Source: Gordonia amarae NBRC 15530
GTDB lineage: Bacteria > Actinomycetota > Actinomycetes > Mycobacteriales > Mycobacteriaceae
Assembly: GCF_000241345.1 (NCBI RefSeq)
Contig: NZ_BAED01000048.1
Span: forward strand, 1-64,000
Length of the DNA: 64,000 nt
Reading direction: 5' to 3'
Part shown: in pieces, positions 52,546 through 61,574 of the stretch
How the letters are laid out: the number at the start of each line of letters is the position of its first letter
How positions within the stretch are numbered: position 1 is the stretch's first letter
Made by a program: the position numbers and the translations under genes
The notes under the pieces: generated by a model
Told to the model about the DNA's origin: nothing
Seen by the model: the letters and a program-made list of their open reading frames with translations, nothing else
The model's database searches: none

Positions 52546-53861
52546 CGCGCCGCCCGATCGGTGGCTCCGGCGGTCGCGGTCTGTGCGCCCCCGTCGTGGT
52601 GCGGCTCGGCCTCGCGCCAGTCCCTCGGCAGCAACTGGTCGAGGAGGTCGTCGACGCTGACGGCGCCGAGCAGGTGATTCTCGTCGTCGACGACGGGACC
52701 GCACACCAGGTTGTACGTGGCGAAGTAACGGGTCACGGAGTCCAGTGAGTCCTCCGGGCCGAGCGTGGCCAGATCCGCGTCGAGGATCCCGCCGACCAGC
52801 GATGCCGGGGGTTCCCGCAGCAGTGCCTGGAAGTGGACGCAGCCCAGGTATTTTCCGGTGGGTGTCGCGGTGGGCGGGCGCACCACGAACACCAGGCTCG
52901 CGGCGGCCGGGTTGATCTCCGGGTTGCGGATCCGGGCCAGCGCCTCGGCCACCGTCGTCGACGCGGTGACGATCACCGGCTCGCTGGTCATCAGGCCGCC
53001 CGCGGTGTCGGGGGAGTGGGTGAGCAGGCGGCGCACCGGTTCGGATTCCTCCGGGTCCATGCGGGCCAGGAAGGCCTCGGCCTCCGTGGTGGGCAGTTCG
53101 CCGAGCAGGTCGGCGGCGTCGTCGGGATCCATCGCCTCCAGGATGTCGACGGCGCGGTCGATCCCGACATGGTCGAGGATGGCGGTCTGGTCGTCGGGCG
53201 GCAGTTCCTGCAGGACGTCGGCCAGGCGCCCGTCGTCGAGGGCCGCGGCGATCCGGTCGCGGCGCCGCGGCGGCAGGTCGCGCAGCGCGTTGGCCACGTC
53301 CGCGGGGCGCATGCCCTCGAATTGGGACAGTTCCTGGGCGAGGTTCTGCCCCGGAAGTTGCAGCGCATGCTGGGTCAGGCCCACCACGTGACCCCACTCG
53401 ACCACGTGAATGTCGCCTCGGCGCAAGCCCTTCCGGTTGGTCCGCACGGCGACACGGGAGATCACCCAGTCGCGGGTGCGGGTGCGTTCGATACCGAGGT
53501 CGATGACCGTCATGTCCTGGTCGGCCAGCCCGGCGAGGTCGGGATCGTGTACCCGCACGCGGGTATCGACGATCTGCCCCATGGCCAGCGCCTCGCCCGG
53601 ACGCAATTGCATCTGGCGCAGGTTCACCTGCCCGGTGGCGAGGGTGACGGCCTGTGGCTCGATCGAGGTGACTCGCAGCATGGGCACGAAAATCCTTCGC
53701 CGGGTGGGCAATTCGACGGCCAGGCCGAGTGCGCGGGGACGCTGGCCCGACAGGCGCAGGGCGACCACGACATCACGGATACGCCCTATCGACTCGCCGT
53801 CGGGCCCGAGTACCGCGAGCCCGACTAATCTGGCGATGTAGACCTTGCCCAACGATGCCAT
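52542..53861 (-). CDS. MgtE N-domain and CBS-domain protein without transmembrane part
   Basis: The 439-residue protein (Rv1232c-like) contains PRC-barrel-like repeats in the first 150 residues and an MgtE_N superhelical domain (about 175–275, DVANALRDLPPRRRDRIAAAL and DPDDAADLLGELP). A pair of CBS domains follows (about 285–420). The membrane channel of true MgtE is absent, so this is a soluble regulator or sensor, probably paired with the DUF1003 protein encoded with a four-base overlap. TACCCT six bases before the ATG suggests leaderless expression. Ligand unknown; Mg2+ or adenosine nucleotides are typical. Confidence 0.88.
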   Translation of the reverse strand: MASLGKVYIARLVGLAVLGPDGESIGRIRDVVVALRLSGQRPRALGLAVELPTRRRIFVPMLRVTSIEPQAVTLATGQVNLRQMQLRPGEALAMGQIVDTRVRVHDPDLAGLADQDMTVIDLGIERTRTRDWVISRVAVRTNRKGLRRGDIHVVEWGHVVGLTQHALQLPGQNLAQELSQFEGMRPADVANALRDLPPRRRDRIAAALDDGRLADVLQELPPDDQTAILDHVGIDRAVDILEAMDPDDAADLLGELPTTEAEAFLARMDPEESEPVRRLLTHSPDTAGGLMTSEPVIVTASTTVAEALARIRNPEINPAAASLVFVVRPPTATPTGKYLGCVHFQALLREPPASLVGGILDADLATLGPEDSLDSVTRYFATYNLVCGPVVDDENHLLGAVSVDDLLDQLLPRDWREAEPHHDGGAQTATAGATDRAAR

Positions 53862-53867
53862 GCGCTA

Positions 53868-53873
53868 AGGGTA
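53868..53873 (-). promoter_or_regulatory. -10 box of leaderless promoter for the MgtE/CBS gene
   Basis: TACCCT exactly six bases before the ATG at 53861. Confidence 0.5.
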
Positions 53874-53903
53874 GAGGCCACTGACAACAGGAGTGGAGAG
53901 GCC

Positions 53904-54389
53904 ATGTCCAACCCGATTCAACCGCCCAAGCCGGGTGCCGCGCTGCCCACGCCGCCCAAAGGGTGGCCGATCGGTTCGTACGGCACATACGCGGAGGCGC
54001 AGCGTGCCGTCGACTACCTGTCCGATCAGGAGTTCGCGGTGCAGGACGTGACGATCGTCGGTGTCGATCTGATGCAGGTGGAGAAGGTGATCGGCCGGCT
54101 CACCTGGGGCAAGGTGATCGGTGGCGGGGTCGTCTCGGGTGCCTGGCTGGGCCTGTTCTTCGGTCTGCTGGTGTCGATCGTCGTCGAGAATCCTTTGGTG
54201 CCCATCGTTTTCGGCCTCGTCGGTGGCATCATCTTCGGGGTGATCTCCACGACGATCCCGTACGCGGCCACCCGCGGCCAGCGTGATTTCGCCTCGACGA
54301 TGCAACTCGTCGCCGGCCGTTACGACGTCCTGTGCGATCCGCGCAGCGCCGAGAAGGCGCGGGATATGCTCGCCCGGCTGACTATCTGA
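53904..54389 (+). CDS. General-stress-protein-17M-like membrane protein
   Basis: The 161-residue protein (Rv1234-like) has a YflT/GSP17M N-terminal domain (IGSYGTYAEAQRAVDYLSDQEFAVQDVTIVG). Two Gly-rich membrane helices (about 75–120, GGGVVSGAWLGLFFGLLVSIV) follow, then a C-terminal segment RYDVLCDPRSAEKARDML. GGAGAGG precedes the ATG. It is divergent from the MgtE/CBS gene across 42 bases. Function is unknown; homologues in Bacillus respond to general stress. Confidence 0.85.
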   Translation: MSNPIQPPKPGAALPTPPKGWPIGSYGTYAEAQRAVDYLSDQEFAVQDVTIVGVDLMQVEKVIGRLTWGKVIGGGVVSGAWLGLFFGLLVSIVVENPLVPIVFGLVGGIIFGVISTTIPYAATRGQRDFASTMQLVAGRYDVLCDPRSAEKARDMLARLTI

Positions 54390-54404
54390 GATCTGTCAAC
54401 AAAT

Positions 54405-54419
54405 GTCTCATGTTGAGAC
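54405..54419. promoter_or_regulatory. Inverted repeat upstream of lpqY, candidate operator
   Basis: GTCTCA-TGT-TGAGAC has perfect 6-bp arms and lies about 100 bases before the lpqY start, in the promoter region of the trehalose importer operon. It could bind a repressor or activator of the operon; it may also act as a weak hairpin after the preceding gene. Confidence 0.4.
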
Positions 54420-54517
54420 TGTCTGCCCTACCCGCTGGCACGCGCGAACCAAACGTGCCCTAGCTCACACCGTGCTCTGTTAGGTTGAGAAACCGAACAA
54501 TGGCGTGAGGAGGACGT

Positions 54518-56023
54518 GTGACGACAAGGCGCAGGGTAGTCCGACGCAAGGCGGGCCGACGCAGAGCGGACGGGCCTGGACCGGGGGAACGGGGAGGATC
54601 GGCCGAAGCGAGAGGTGTCCGACGCAGGGCGCTGGCCGTGGCCGCATCGGTGGCCGTGGGGATTCCGCTGGCGGCCTGCGGCTCCGGTCATGAGACCGGC
54701 ACGATCAACATCTACACCAACGCCGACGCCGGGGCGATCACCAAGACCGCGAGCGCCGCATGCACCAAGGAATCGGGCGGCAAGTACAAGCTCAAGGTGC
54801 ATATCCTGCCGAAGGCCGCCGACGACCAGCGCCTGCAGCTCGCCCGCAGACTCGCCGGCAACGACAGTGGCCTGGATCTCATGGGCCTCGACGTGGTGTG
54901 GACCGCCGAGTTCGCCAACGCGGGCTGGGTCGAACCGGTGCCGGACGAGCTGGCCGCCAAGGTGCAGCAGACCACCCTCGGCGGCCCGCTCTCCAGCGCG
55001 CTCTGGAAGACCGACGACGACTCCGAGAAGCGCCTGTACGCGATCCCGGCGTGGAGCAACACCCAGTTGCTCTGGTACCGGCCCGATTTGATGAAGCAGT
55101 ACCTCGGCACCACGAAGGCGCCCACCACCTGGGACGAGATGCTGGAGGCCACAGAGAAGATCCGCAAGGCCGGCGGCCCGAGCTGGATCATGGAGCAGGG
55201 CGCGCAGTACGAGGGCCTGATGGTCTGGTTCAACTCGGTCCTCATCAGCGCCGGCGGATCGGTCGTCGACCCCGACGACGCGACCAAACAGACGCTCAAC
55301 GACACCCCCGAGCACCGCGCTGCCACACTCAAGGCGCTGCAGATTCTCAAGTCTGTGGCCACCGCGCCCGGTCACGATCCGTCTATCACCAACGCTGACG
55401 AGACAGCGGGCAGGCTCGGAATGGAAAGCGGCAAGGCGGCTTTCCAGATCAACTGGCCGTTCGTGTTCGCCTCGATGCGGTCCAACGCGGCGGCCGGCGA
55501 CGTGCCGTTCTTCAAGGAAATGACCAAGTACTCCTCGCTGCTGACCAGTGAGCCCGAGGACAGCGCACTCGGCGAGGTGAACGACCTGGTGCGCACCAAG
55601 TTCGAGTTCGCCCCGTATCCGGGTGTCTCCGCGGGCACACCGGCCAGGAGCACCATCGGTGGTCTGAACATCGGCGTCGCGAGCACCTCCAAGCAGAAGG
55701 CACTGGCCTTCGAGGCGGCCGAATGCCTCACCACCCCGGCATCGCAGAAGATCTACGCGATCGACGGCGGCAACCCGCCGGTGCTCAAGTCTCTCTACGA
55801 CGACAAGGACTTCAAGGCGGCCTATCCGATGGGCGACATCATCGGTGAGCAGCTCGCTGCCGGACGCGCCGCGACGCGGCCGGCATCGCCTGTCTACCAA
55901 TCGATTTCCACCCTGGTCACGGCCACGTTGTCGCCGGTGGGCAGCTGGGATCCGGAGTCGATGGTCGACAAACTGGCGGATCAGGTGCAGAAGGCGATCG
56001 ACGGGAAAGGTCTGATCCCATGA
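54518..56023 (+). CDS. lpqY: Trehalose-binding lipoprotein LpqY
   Basis: The 501-residue solute-binding protein has an unusually Arg-rich N-terminus of about 37 residues before the signal helix, with lipobox LAAC (C54). The family 1 extracellular binding fold follows (TINIYTNADAGAITKT, GLDLMGLDVVWTAEFANAGWVEPV, QTLNDTPEHRAATLKALQILKS). In mycobacteria it captures trehalose released during mycolylation of the wall and passes it to SugABC. AGGAGG precedes the GTG. It is the first gene of lpqY-sugA-sugB-sugC. Confidence 0.93.
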   Translation: MTTRRRVVRRKAGRRRADGPGPGERGGSAEARGVRRRALAVAASVAVGIPLAACGSGHETGTINIYTNADAGAITKTASAACTKESGGKYKLKVHILPKAADDQRLQLARRLAGNDSGLDLMGLDVVWTAEFANAGWVEPVPDELAAKVQQTTLGGPLSSALWKTDDDSEKRLYAIPAWSNTQLLWYRPDLMKQYLGTTKAPTTWDEMLEATEKIRKAGGPSWIMEQGAQYEGLMVWFNSVLISAGGSVVDPDDATKQTLNDTPEHRAATLKALQILKSVATAPGHDPSITNADETAGRLGMESGKAAFQINWPFVFASMRSNAAAGDVPFFKEMTKYSSLLTSEPEDSALGEVNDLVRTKFEFAPYPGVSAGTPARSTIGGLNIGVASTSKQKALAFEAAECLTTPASQKIYAIDGGNPPVLKSLYDDKDFKAAYPMGDIIGEQLAAGRAATRPASPVYQSISTLVTATLSPVGSWDPESMVDKLADQVQKAIDGKGLIP

Positions 56024-57213
56024 CGACTGACGGAAACGGGGGCGGACGCCATTCCCTCGGCGGCGACGAGCCGGCGCCGGGTGGCTGGACCCATCCGGAG
56101 GAGCCCAAGCGTCCCGCGGCGGGTCCGGCGGGGCAGTGGGTACCGCCCGAGCGGATGCCCGACGCCGCGCACCGGGCGCCCGACCCGGCGACCGCGCCCA
56201 CACCGGACCCTGCTGCGGTCCCCGCACCGGTGTCCGGGCCGGCGCAGCCACCGGCACCCGTCCCCGCGGCCGCCGCGGTGGCGACGGCGACCAGGACCGA
56301 ACCCGCCGCCGACGCGGGCCGCGGGCGCAAGATCAGCGACGGCAAGGCCGCCGAACGCAAGCTCGCGTTCTGGCTGGTCGCTCCTGCGGCCTTGCTGATG
56401 GCCCTGGTCACCGGGTATCCGATCATCTACGCGTTCTGGCTCTCGCTGAACAAAGAGAGCCTCTCGTCGCCCGGAGAGCGCAGTTTCGTCTGGTTCAGCA
56501 ACTACGGCACGGTGCTGTCCGACGGCTACTGGTGGACCTCGTTCGGTGTGACGATGTTCATCACGGTCGTCTCGGTGGTCATCGAGCTGGTGCTGGGCAT
56601 GGCGATCGCGCTGGTGATGCACCGGACGTTGTTCGGCAAGGGCGTGATCCGCACCGTGGTGCTGATCCCGTACGGCATCGTCACCGTTGCGGCGGCGTTC
56701 TCCTGGTACTACGCCTGGACGCCGGGCACCGGTTACCTCGCCAACCTGTTGCCCGACGGTAGCGCGCCGCTCACCTCGCAGTGGCCGTCGCTGTTCATCA
56801 TCATCCTTGCCGAGGTGTGGAAGACCACCCCATTCATGGCGCTGCTGCTGCTGGCCGGTCTGGCGCTGGTGCCCGACGACCTGCTCAAGGCGGCCCAGGT
56901 CGACGGCGCGGGCGCCTGGACAAGGCTGGTGCGCATCATCATTCCGCTGATGAAACCGGCGATCCTGACGGCGCTGCTGTTCCGCACCCTCGACGCGTTC
57001 CGGGTGTTCGACAACATCTACGTGCTCACCAAGGGCTCCAACAACACCTATTCGGTGTCGATGCTCGGTTACGACAACCTGTTCAAGGCGTTCAATCTCG
57101 GTGTGGGATCGGCGATCAGCATCTTGATCTTCCTCTGCGTCGCGATCATCGCATTCGTCTTCGTCAAGGGCTTCGGCACGGCCGCGCCCGGCTCTGACAG
57201 TGAGGGGCGGTAG
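56020..57213 (+). CDS. sugA: Trehalose ABC transporter permease SugA
   Basis: The 397-residue protein has an extra cytoplasmic N-terminal region of about 110 residues, Pro/Ala/Gly-rich. Six membrane helices begin at [20 protein letters not shown]. The EAA loop [27 protein letters not shown] near 300 contacts SugC. It pairs with SugB as a MalF-type permease. The ATGA overlap with lpqY fixes the start. The long disordered tail is not needed for transport in better-known homologues and is a lineage feature. Confidence 0.92.
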   Translation: MTTDGNGGGRHSLGGDEPAPGGWTHPEEPKRPAAGPAGQWVPPERMPDAAHRAPDPATAPTPDPAAVPAPVSGPAQPPAPVPAAAAVATATRTEPAADAGRGRKISDGKAAERKLAFWLVAPAALLMALVTGYPIIYAFWLSLNKESLSSPGERSFVWFSNYGTVLSDGYWWTSFGVTMFITVVSVVIELVLGMAIALVMHRTLFGKGVIRTVVLIPYGIVTVAAAFSWYYAWTPGTGYLANLLPDGSAPLTSQWPSLFIIILAEVWKTTPFMALLLLAGLALVPDDLLKAAQVDGAGAWTRLVRIIIPLMKPAILTALLFRTLDAFRVFDNIYVLTKGSNNTYSVSMLGYDNLFKAFNLGVGSAISILIFLCVAIIAFVFVKGFGTAAPGSDSEGR

Positions 57214-57217
57214 CGGC

Positions 57218-58048
57218 ATGAATAACACCGGATCGAAAAAGGCGTGGTGGGGCATCGCCAACCTGCTGGTGGTGCTCTACGCCATCATCCCGCTGCTGTG
57301 GATCGTCTCGCTCTCGTTCAAACCGCCGGGCACCGTCAAGGACGGCAGCTTCATCCCCAAGGAATGGACGTTCGACAACTACAAGGACATCTTCGACGCG
57401 GGCGATTTCACTTCGGCACTGCGAAATTCGATCGGCATCGGCTTGATCACCACGTTCATCGCGGTGCTGCTGGGCACGATGGCCGCCTACGCGGTGGCCC
57501 GGCTCGATTTTCCCGGTAAGAAGCTGCTGATCGGGGCGGCGCTGCTGATCGCGATGTTCCCGCAGGTGTCGCTGGTGACACCGATGTTCAACATCGAACG
57601 CGCGATCGGGCTGTTCGACACCTGGCCCGGCCTGATCCTGCCGTACATCACGTTCGCGCTGCCGCTGGCGATCTACACGCTGTCCTCGTTCTTCCGGGAG
57701 ATCCCGTGGGAGCTGGAGAAGGCGGCCAAGATGGACGGCGCCACCCCGATGCAGGCGTTCACCAAGGTCATCGCGCCGCTGGCCGCGCCCGGCGTGGTCA
57801 CCGCGGCCATCCTGGTGTTCATCTTCGCCTGGAACGATCTGCTCCTGGCACTGTCCCTGACGTCCACCAACCGCGCCATCACCGCGCCGGTGGCCATCGC
57901 CAACTTCACCGGTTCGTCGCAGTTCGAGGAACCGACGGGATCGATCGCGGCCGCGGCCGTCATCATCACCATCCCGATCATCATCTTTGTGCTCTTCTTC
58001 CAACGTCGTATCGTCGCCGGTCTGACCTCCGGCGCGGTGAAGGGATAG
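57218..58048 (+). CDS. sugB: Trehalose ABC transporter permease SugB
   Basis: The 276-residue MalG-type permease has six membrane helices and the EAA loop [27 protein letters not shown] near 180. The ATG at 57218 is preferred over an in-frame GTG six codons upstream, which lies inside sugA; GAGGGGCGG precedes it. It forms the heterodimeric channel with SugA and is followed after four bases by sugC. Confidence 0.92.
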   Translation: MNNTGSKKAWWGIANLLVVLYAIIPLLWIVSLSFKPPGTVKDGSFIPKEWTFDNYKDIFDAGDFTSALRNSIGIGLITTFIAVLLGTMAAYAVARLDFPGKKLLIGAALLIAMFPQVSLVTPMFNIERAIGLFDTWPGLILPYITFALPLAIYTLSSFFREIPWELEKAAKMDGATPMQAFTKVIAPLAAPGVVTAAILVFIFAWNDLLLALSLTSTNRAITAPVAIANFTGSSQFEEPTGSIAAAAVIITIPIIIFVLFFQRRIVAGLTSGAVKG

Positions 58049-58052
58049 CTCC

Positions 58053-59192
58053 ATGGCCGACATCGTTCTCGACAGCGTGTCCAAGAAGTACCCCGACGGC
58101 TCCACGGCCGTGCACGAGGTGAACATCGACATCGCCGACGGCGAGTTCATCATCCTGGTCGGCCCGTCGGGGTGTGGAAAGTCGACCACCCTCAACATGA
58201 TCGCCGGACTGGAGGACATCACCTCCGGCGAACTGCGCATCGGCGGGGAGCGGGTCAACGAACGCGCCCCCAAGGACCGCGACATCGCCATGGTGTTCCA
58301 GAGCTACGCGCTGTACCCGCACATGTCGGTGCGCCAGAACATCGCGTTCCCGCTCACCCTCGCCAAGCTCGACAAGGCGGCGATCAACCAGAAGGTGGAG
58401 GAGGCCGCGCGGATCCTCGATCTCACCTCGTACCTGGATCGCAAGCCGGCCAACCTGTCCGGCGGCCAGCGCCAGCGCGTGGCGATGGGCCGGGCGATCG
58501 TGCGCTCGCCCAAGGCGTTCCTGATGGATGAGCCGCTGTCGAACCTCGACGCCAAGCTGCGTGTGCAGATGCGTACAGAGATCTCGCAGTTGCAGCGTCG
58601 TCTGGGCACCACCACCGTGTACGTGACCCACGATCAGACCGAGGCGATGACCCTCGGCGACCGGGTGGTGGTGCTGCGCGGCGGCTATGTGCAGCAGATC
58701 GGTTCGCCGCAGGAGCTGTACAACAATCCGGTCAACCTGTTCGTCGCCGGTTTCATCGGCTCGCCGTCGATGAACTTCATTCCCGGCAGGCTCGGCGGTG
58801 ATTCCATCGACACCGCGATCGGCAAGGTCACGCTGCCCGACCACAACCAGGTGGTCGCCAAGGCGAACGGCAACGGTGAGGTGCTGATCGGTATCCGTCC
58901 GGAGAACCTGGAGGACGCCGCCCTCGTCGACGCGCAGACCCGTTCGGCCGGCGGCACTTTCATCGCCGACATCGGGGTGCTGGAGTCGATGGGTTCGGAC
59001 AAGTACGCCTACTTCGACCTCGATCACGACGGTGCCTCGCACGCCGACGCGGCGTCGGTGGGCGCCGGGCAGTTCGTGGCCCGGCTGTCACCGGAATCGC
59101 AGGCCGCCCGGGGTTCGCGCACCGAACTGTTCTACGACACCCGCAAGGTCTCGGTGTTCGACCAGTCCTCGGGAGCCAATCTCCGTCTCTGA
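58053..59192 (+). CDS. sugC: Trehalose ABC transporter ATPase SugC
   Basis: The 379-residue ATPase of the MalK/UgpC type has Walker [10 protein letters not shown] at 37–45, the Q-loop [13 protein letters not shown], signature LSGGQRQR, Walker [16 protein letters not shown] and H-loop THDQTEA. A C-terminal OB/TOBE regulatory domain (about 240–375) follows. It energises trehalose uptake with SugA, SugB and LpqY and completes the four-gene operon. Confidence 0.94.
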   Translation: MADIVLDSVSKKYPDGSTAVHEVNIDIADGEFIILVGPSGCGKSTTLNMIAGLEDITSGELRIGGERVNERAPKDRDIAMVFQSYALYPHMSVRQNIAFPLTLAKLDKAAINQKVEEAARILDLTSYLDRKPANLSGGQRQRVAMGRAIVRSPKAFLMDEPLSNLDAKLRVQMRTEISQLQRRLGTTTVYVTHDQTEAMTLGDRVVVLRGGYVQQIGSPQELYNNPVNLFVAGFIGSPSMNFIPGRLGGDSIDTAIGKVTLPDHNQVVAKANGNGEVLIGIRPENLEDAALVDAQTRSAGGTFIADIGVLESMGSDKYAYFDLDHDGASHADAASVGAGQFVARLSPESQAARGSRTELFYDTRKVSVFDQSSGANLRL

Positions 59193-59219
59193 CAGCCGCT
59201 TCCGCCGCTGCCGACGCAC

Positions 59220-60077
59220 TCAGCGCCGGTAGCGGCGGGCGGCGTCGGACAGTTGCGCGAACACCGCGTCGTCCCAGATGTGCCGACGGAACAACCGGTA
59301 TCGTTCGCCGGCGAGCCGCAGGTACAGTTCGGCGTCGCTGGTCACCTCCGGCCGGATCCCGGCCCGGCGCGCCATCCGGACCACCGGAAGAAACTCCTCA
59401 CCGAACCAGCGTCGCGCCACCTCGGGCCGCGGCAGGAACTCGCCGATCTCCTGGGTGAGCCGAAAACCCCACGCCTCCACCGCTTCCGCGAGTTGTGCGT
59501 ACCGGGGCGGGTCGGTGAGCCGGACCGCGTCGGCCTGCTCGTCGGACAGCGGCACCCGGGACAGGAACAGTCTGCGGTGATCCTTGAGCACCAGGTCCGA
59601 GGGCGCGTTGATGCCGTCGGGGGAGATGCGGGTGTGGATCTCGGTGACGTAGGCGTCGATGACGGGCTGATGCCGGGCGATGGCGATGGAGACCCGGTGG
59701 TGTCCGTCGATGACGAAATGCATGGAGCCGATGCGGTACAGCTCCACCGGCGGCATCGACTCACCGCGCCGCTGCGCGGTGGCCAGCCGTTCCCAGCGGG
59801 TCCGCACATGCGACGACGTGGGCCGGAAGTTTCTGTCGAAATCCTTTGTGCGGTCCACACTTCCGACGATGCTGCGGACCTCCACCTGTTGCAGGCCGAG
59901 CCTGGTCTCGCCGGTGCGGCCGAGGGCTGCCACCACCTCGTCGAACGGCAGGATCTCGTTGACGTCGGCGGGCTGGCGGCGCATCCACTGCACGAGCCGC
60001 GACAGTTCGGCCTGCCGGCGCATCCGGCTGAAATCGTTCTCGGCGTCGGCGGCGGGGAAGCCCGTGTCACGCACCAT
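59220..60077 (-). CDS. ParB/sulfiredoxin-like nuclease-fold protein
   Basis: The 285-residue protein contains a ParB N-terminal/Srx-like domain with the signature VIDGHHRVSIAIARH near 132–146, preceded by MPPVELYRIG. It lacks the helix-turn-helix of chromosomal ParB, so it is not a segregation protein; similar folds hydrolyse nucleotides or nucleic acids. AAGGAG precedes the ATG. Its start overlaps the end of the metallophosphoesterase gene by 11 bases, implying co-translation and possibly related substrates. It is convergent with sugC. Function unknown. Confidence 0.75.
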   Translation of the reverse strand: MVRDTGFPAADAENDFSRMRRQAELSRLVQWMRRQPADVNEILPFDEVVAALGRTGETRLGLQQVEVRSIVGSVDRTKDFDRNFRPTSSHVRTRWERLATAQRRGESMPPVELYRIGSMHFVIDGHHRVSIAIARHQPVIDAYVTEIHTRISPDGINAPSDLVLKDHRRLFLSRVPLSDEQADAVRLTDPPRYAQLAEAVEAWGFRLTQEIGEFLPRPEVARRWFGEEFLPVVRMARRAGIRPEVTSDAELYLRLAGERYRLFRRHIWDDAVFAQLSDAARRYRR

Positions 60078-60753
60078 AGCGTCTCCTTCCGACCGCCACG
60101 GCGCCGGTCGCGGGGTCGATCGTGAACTGGCAGTAGCCCACCACATTCATCGACGTGGTGCGCTCGCCGATCAGGCGGTCGTCGGGGCGGGTGCCGAACG
60201 GGTGAACGTGCCCGTGTACCAACAGGACCGGATCTAGGCTCGCCACCAGCGGGTGATAGCACCGGAAGCCCCGGTGGGGCAGGTCGTCGCCGTCGCCGAC
60301 GCTGCGGGCAGGGCTATGGGTGAGCAGGATGTCGATGTCGCGCCGACGCAGGCGGGAGCCGAGGCGCAGCCTCGCGGCCCGGGTGCGCTGGGCGCGTTCG
60401 GTGTACTGGTTGGGGCCGGCGTTGTAGCGCCGGCAGCCGCCGAGCCCGGCGATGGTCAGACCGGCGACCCGCACGGTGCGCCCGTCGGCGTTGATCGCGC
60501 CCGCCGGGCCGGGATCATCGGTGGGCAGGCCGCTGCGGGTCCATCCGGTGCGTCCGCGCCGGTACCCGTGCAGGTCGGCGTCGTGGTTGCCGGGCACGAA
60601 CACGCACGGGGCGTCGCACAGCGTCGACAGGATCTCCAGATACGAGAACGGCAGGTCACCGGCACCGAGGATCAGGTCGGGCTTCTCCTCGATCCCGACG
60701 CCGTAGGTGAGGGAATCGACCACCTCGTCGGCCACAGCCAGCACACGCACCAC
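60067..60753 (-). CDS. Metallophosphoesterase
   Basis: The 228-residue protein shows the calcineurin-like phosphoesterase motifs GDLPFSYLEIL (Asp of the GDx motif), VPGNHD (GNHD) and VHGHVHPFG (GHxH), with LTHSPARSVGDG between them. The Asp/His of the usual first DxH motif is not clear (RVLAVADEVVDS), so the metal site may be altered. TACGCT six bases before the GTG supports the start and suggests leaderless expression. The ParB-like gene overlaps its 3' end by 11 bases. Substrate unknown. Confidence 0.82.
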   Translation of the reverse strand: MVRVLAVADEVVDSLTYGVGIEEKPDLILGAGDLPFSYLEILSTLCDAPCVFVPGNHDADLHGYRRGRTGWTRSGLPTDDPGPAGAINADGRTVRVAGLTIAGLGGCRRYNAGPNQYTERAQRTRAARLRLGSRLRRRDIDILLTHSPARSVGDGDDLPHRGFRCYHPLVASLDPVLLVHGHVHPFGTRPDDRLIGERTTSMNVVGYCQFTIDPATGAVAVGRRRYGA

Positions 60754-60759
60754 CCGTTC

Positions 60760-60765
60760 AGCGTA
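60760..60765 (-). promoter_or_regulatory. -10 box of leaderless metallophosphoesterase promoter
   Basis: TACGCT exactly six bases before the GTG at 60753. Confidence 0.45.
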
Positions 60766-60826
60766 GTGATTGACGACGGTGGCCGGGCTGATAGCGGCAC
60801 ACGCACCACCTGTTCGGAGTGACCGA

Positions 60827-60832
60827 TACGGT
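60827..60832 (+). promoter_or_regulatory. -10 box of leaderless promoter for the SUFU-like gene
   Basis: TACGGT six bases before the GTG at 60839. Confidence 0.45.
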
Positions 60833-60838
60833 GGTCGG

Positions 60839-61411
60839 GTGACTGAAGTGAGCGGAGCGGTGACCGCGTATCTGACCGAACACCTGGGTATGCAGCCGCA
60901 GAAGGCGTCGGTGACATTCCTGGGTGTCGAACCGATCGACGTGCTGCGGTTCCAGACCGACTCCGGGCTCGTGTACGTGACCTCCGGGTGTGCGCGGCAT
61001 CCGATGAGCGATCCGTCGGACTTCAACCCCGACCCGGTGCGTGGACCTCGCGCCGAGATCGTAGTGCGCATGCAGTCCGGAGTCGCGTTACCGGGCCTGC
61101 ACAAGCGCCTGGCGACGGTGGCCGCGGCACCGGCGGTGGAGGGCCTGATCCTGGCCGCCGACGCCCTGATCGATCTCGGTGAGCCGCTGTGGGACGGGTC
61201 GGCTTGCACCGCCCTGGTCCTGGAACCCGACGACCTCGGTGCGGTGCCGTTGCCGGAGCCGATGGATCCGGTCACCCTGTTGCGGGCCATCCCGATCACC
61301 GCCAACGAGGCCGCCTGGGTGCGCCTCAAGGGCGTCGACGCCCTGCGCGAGGCCTGGACGGAAGCGGCCATCGACGTCACCTCACCCACCCGCTCGGCCG
61401 CCTCCCTCTGA
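60839..61411 (+). CDS. Suppressor-of-fused-like domain protein
   Basis: The 190-residue protein resembles the SUFU domain found in bacteria (VEPIDVLRFQTDSGLVYVTSGCARHPMS, GPRAEIVVRMQ and IPITANEAAWVRLKGVDALREAW). Bacterial members are small soluble proteins of unknown function, sometimes associated with toxin-immunity loci; no toxin gene is seen nearby. It is divergent from the metallophosphoesterase across 85 bases with facing leaderless promoters, so the two may be co-regulated. GTG start rests on the promoter box. Confidence 0.7.
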   Translation: MTEVSGAVTAYLTEHLGMQPQKASVTFLGVEPIDVLRFQTDSGLVYVTSGCARHPMSDPSDFNPDPVRGPRAEIVVRMQSGVALPGLHKRLATVAAAPAVEGLILAADALIDLGEPLWDGSACTALVLEPDDLGAVPLPEPMDPVTLLRAIPITANEAAWVRLKGVDALREAWTEAAIDVTSPTRSAASL

Positions 61412-61475
61412 CCCCTGATGCCGAGTCGTGTACCTCTCTTGCCGCTTGGGGCCGGGCCGAGGAAAGCGTCGGTTA

Positions 61476-61534
61476 CCCCTGTTGATCCCTGAGGCCGAAG
61501 CGACGAAGGAGCGAGGGTCACGAAGGGTCCGGCG
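61476..61534 (-). repeat. Intergenic repeat family R2, copy 2
   Basis: A 59-bp element that, read on the minus strand, aligns with 3272–3331 at about 84% identity with one gap. It lies between the convergent SUFU-like and corA genes. Confidence 0.75.
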
Positions 61535-61574
61535 AGGTACCCACATGAGGCAACCACCCTCGCACCGAACCCCG

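Noticed and set aside
59220..60077. Chromosome partition protein ParB with parA partner
   Set aside because: No HTH domain, no parA, and no parS-like cluster; only the ParB-N/Srx fold is seen.
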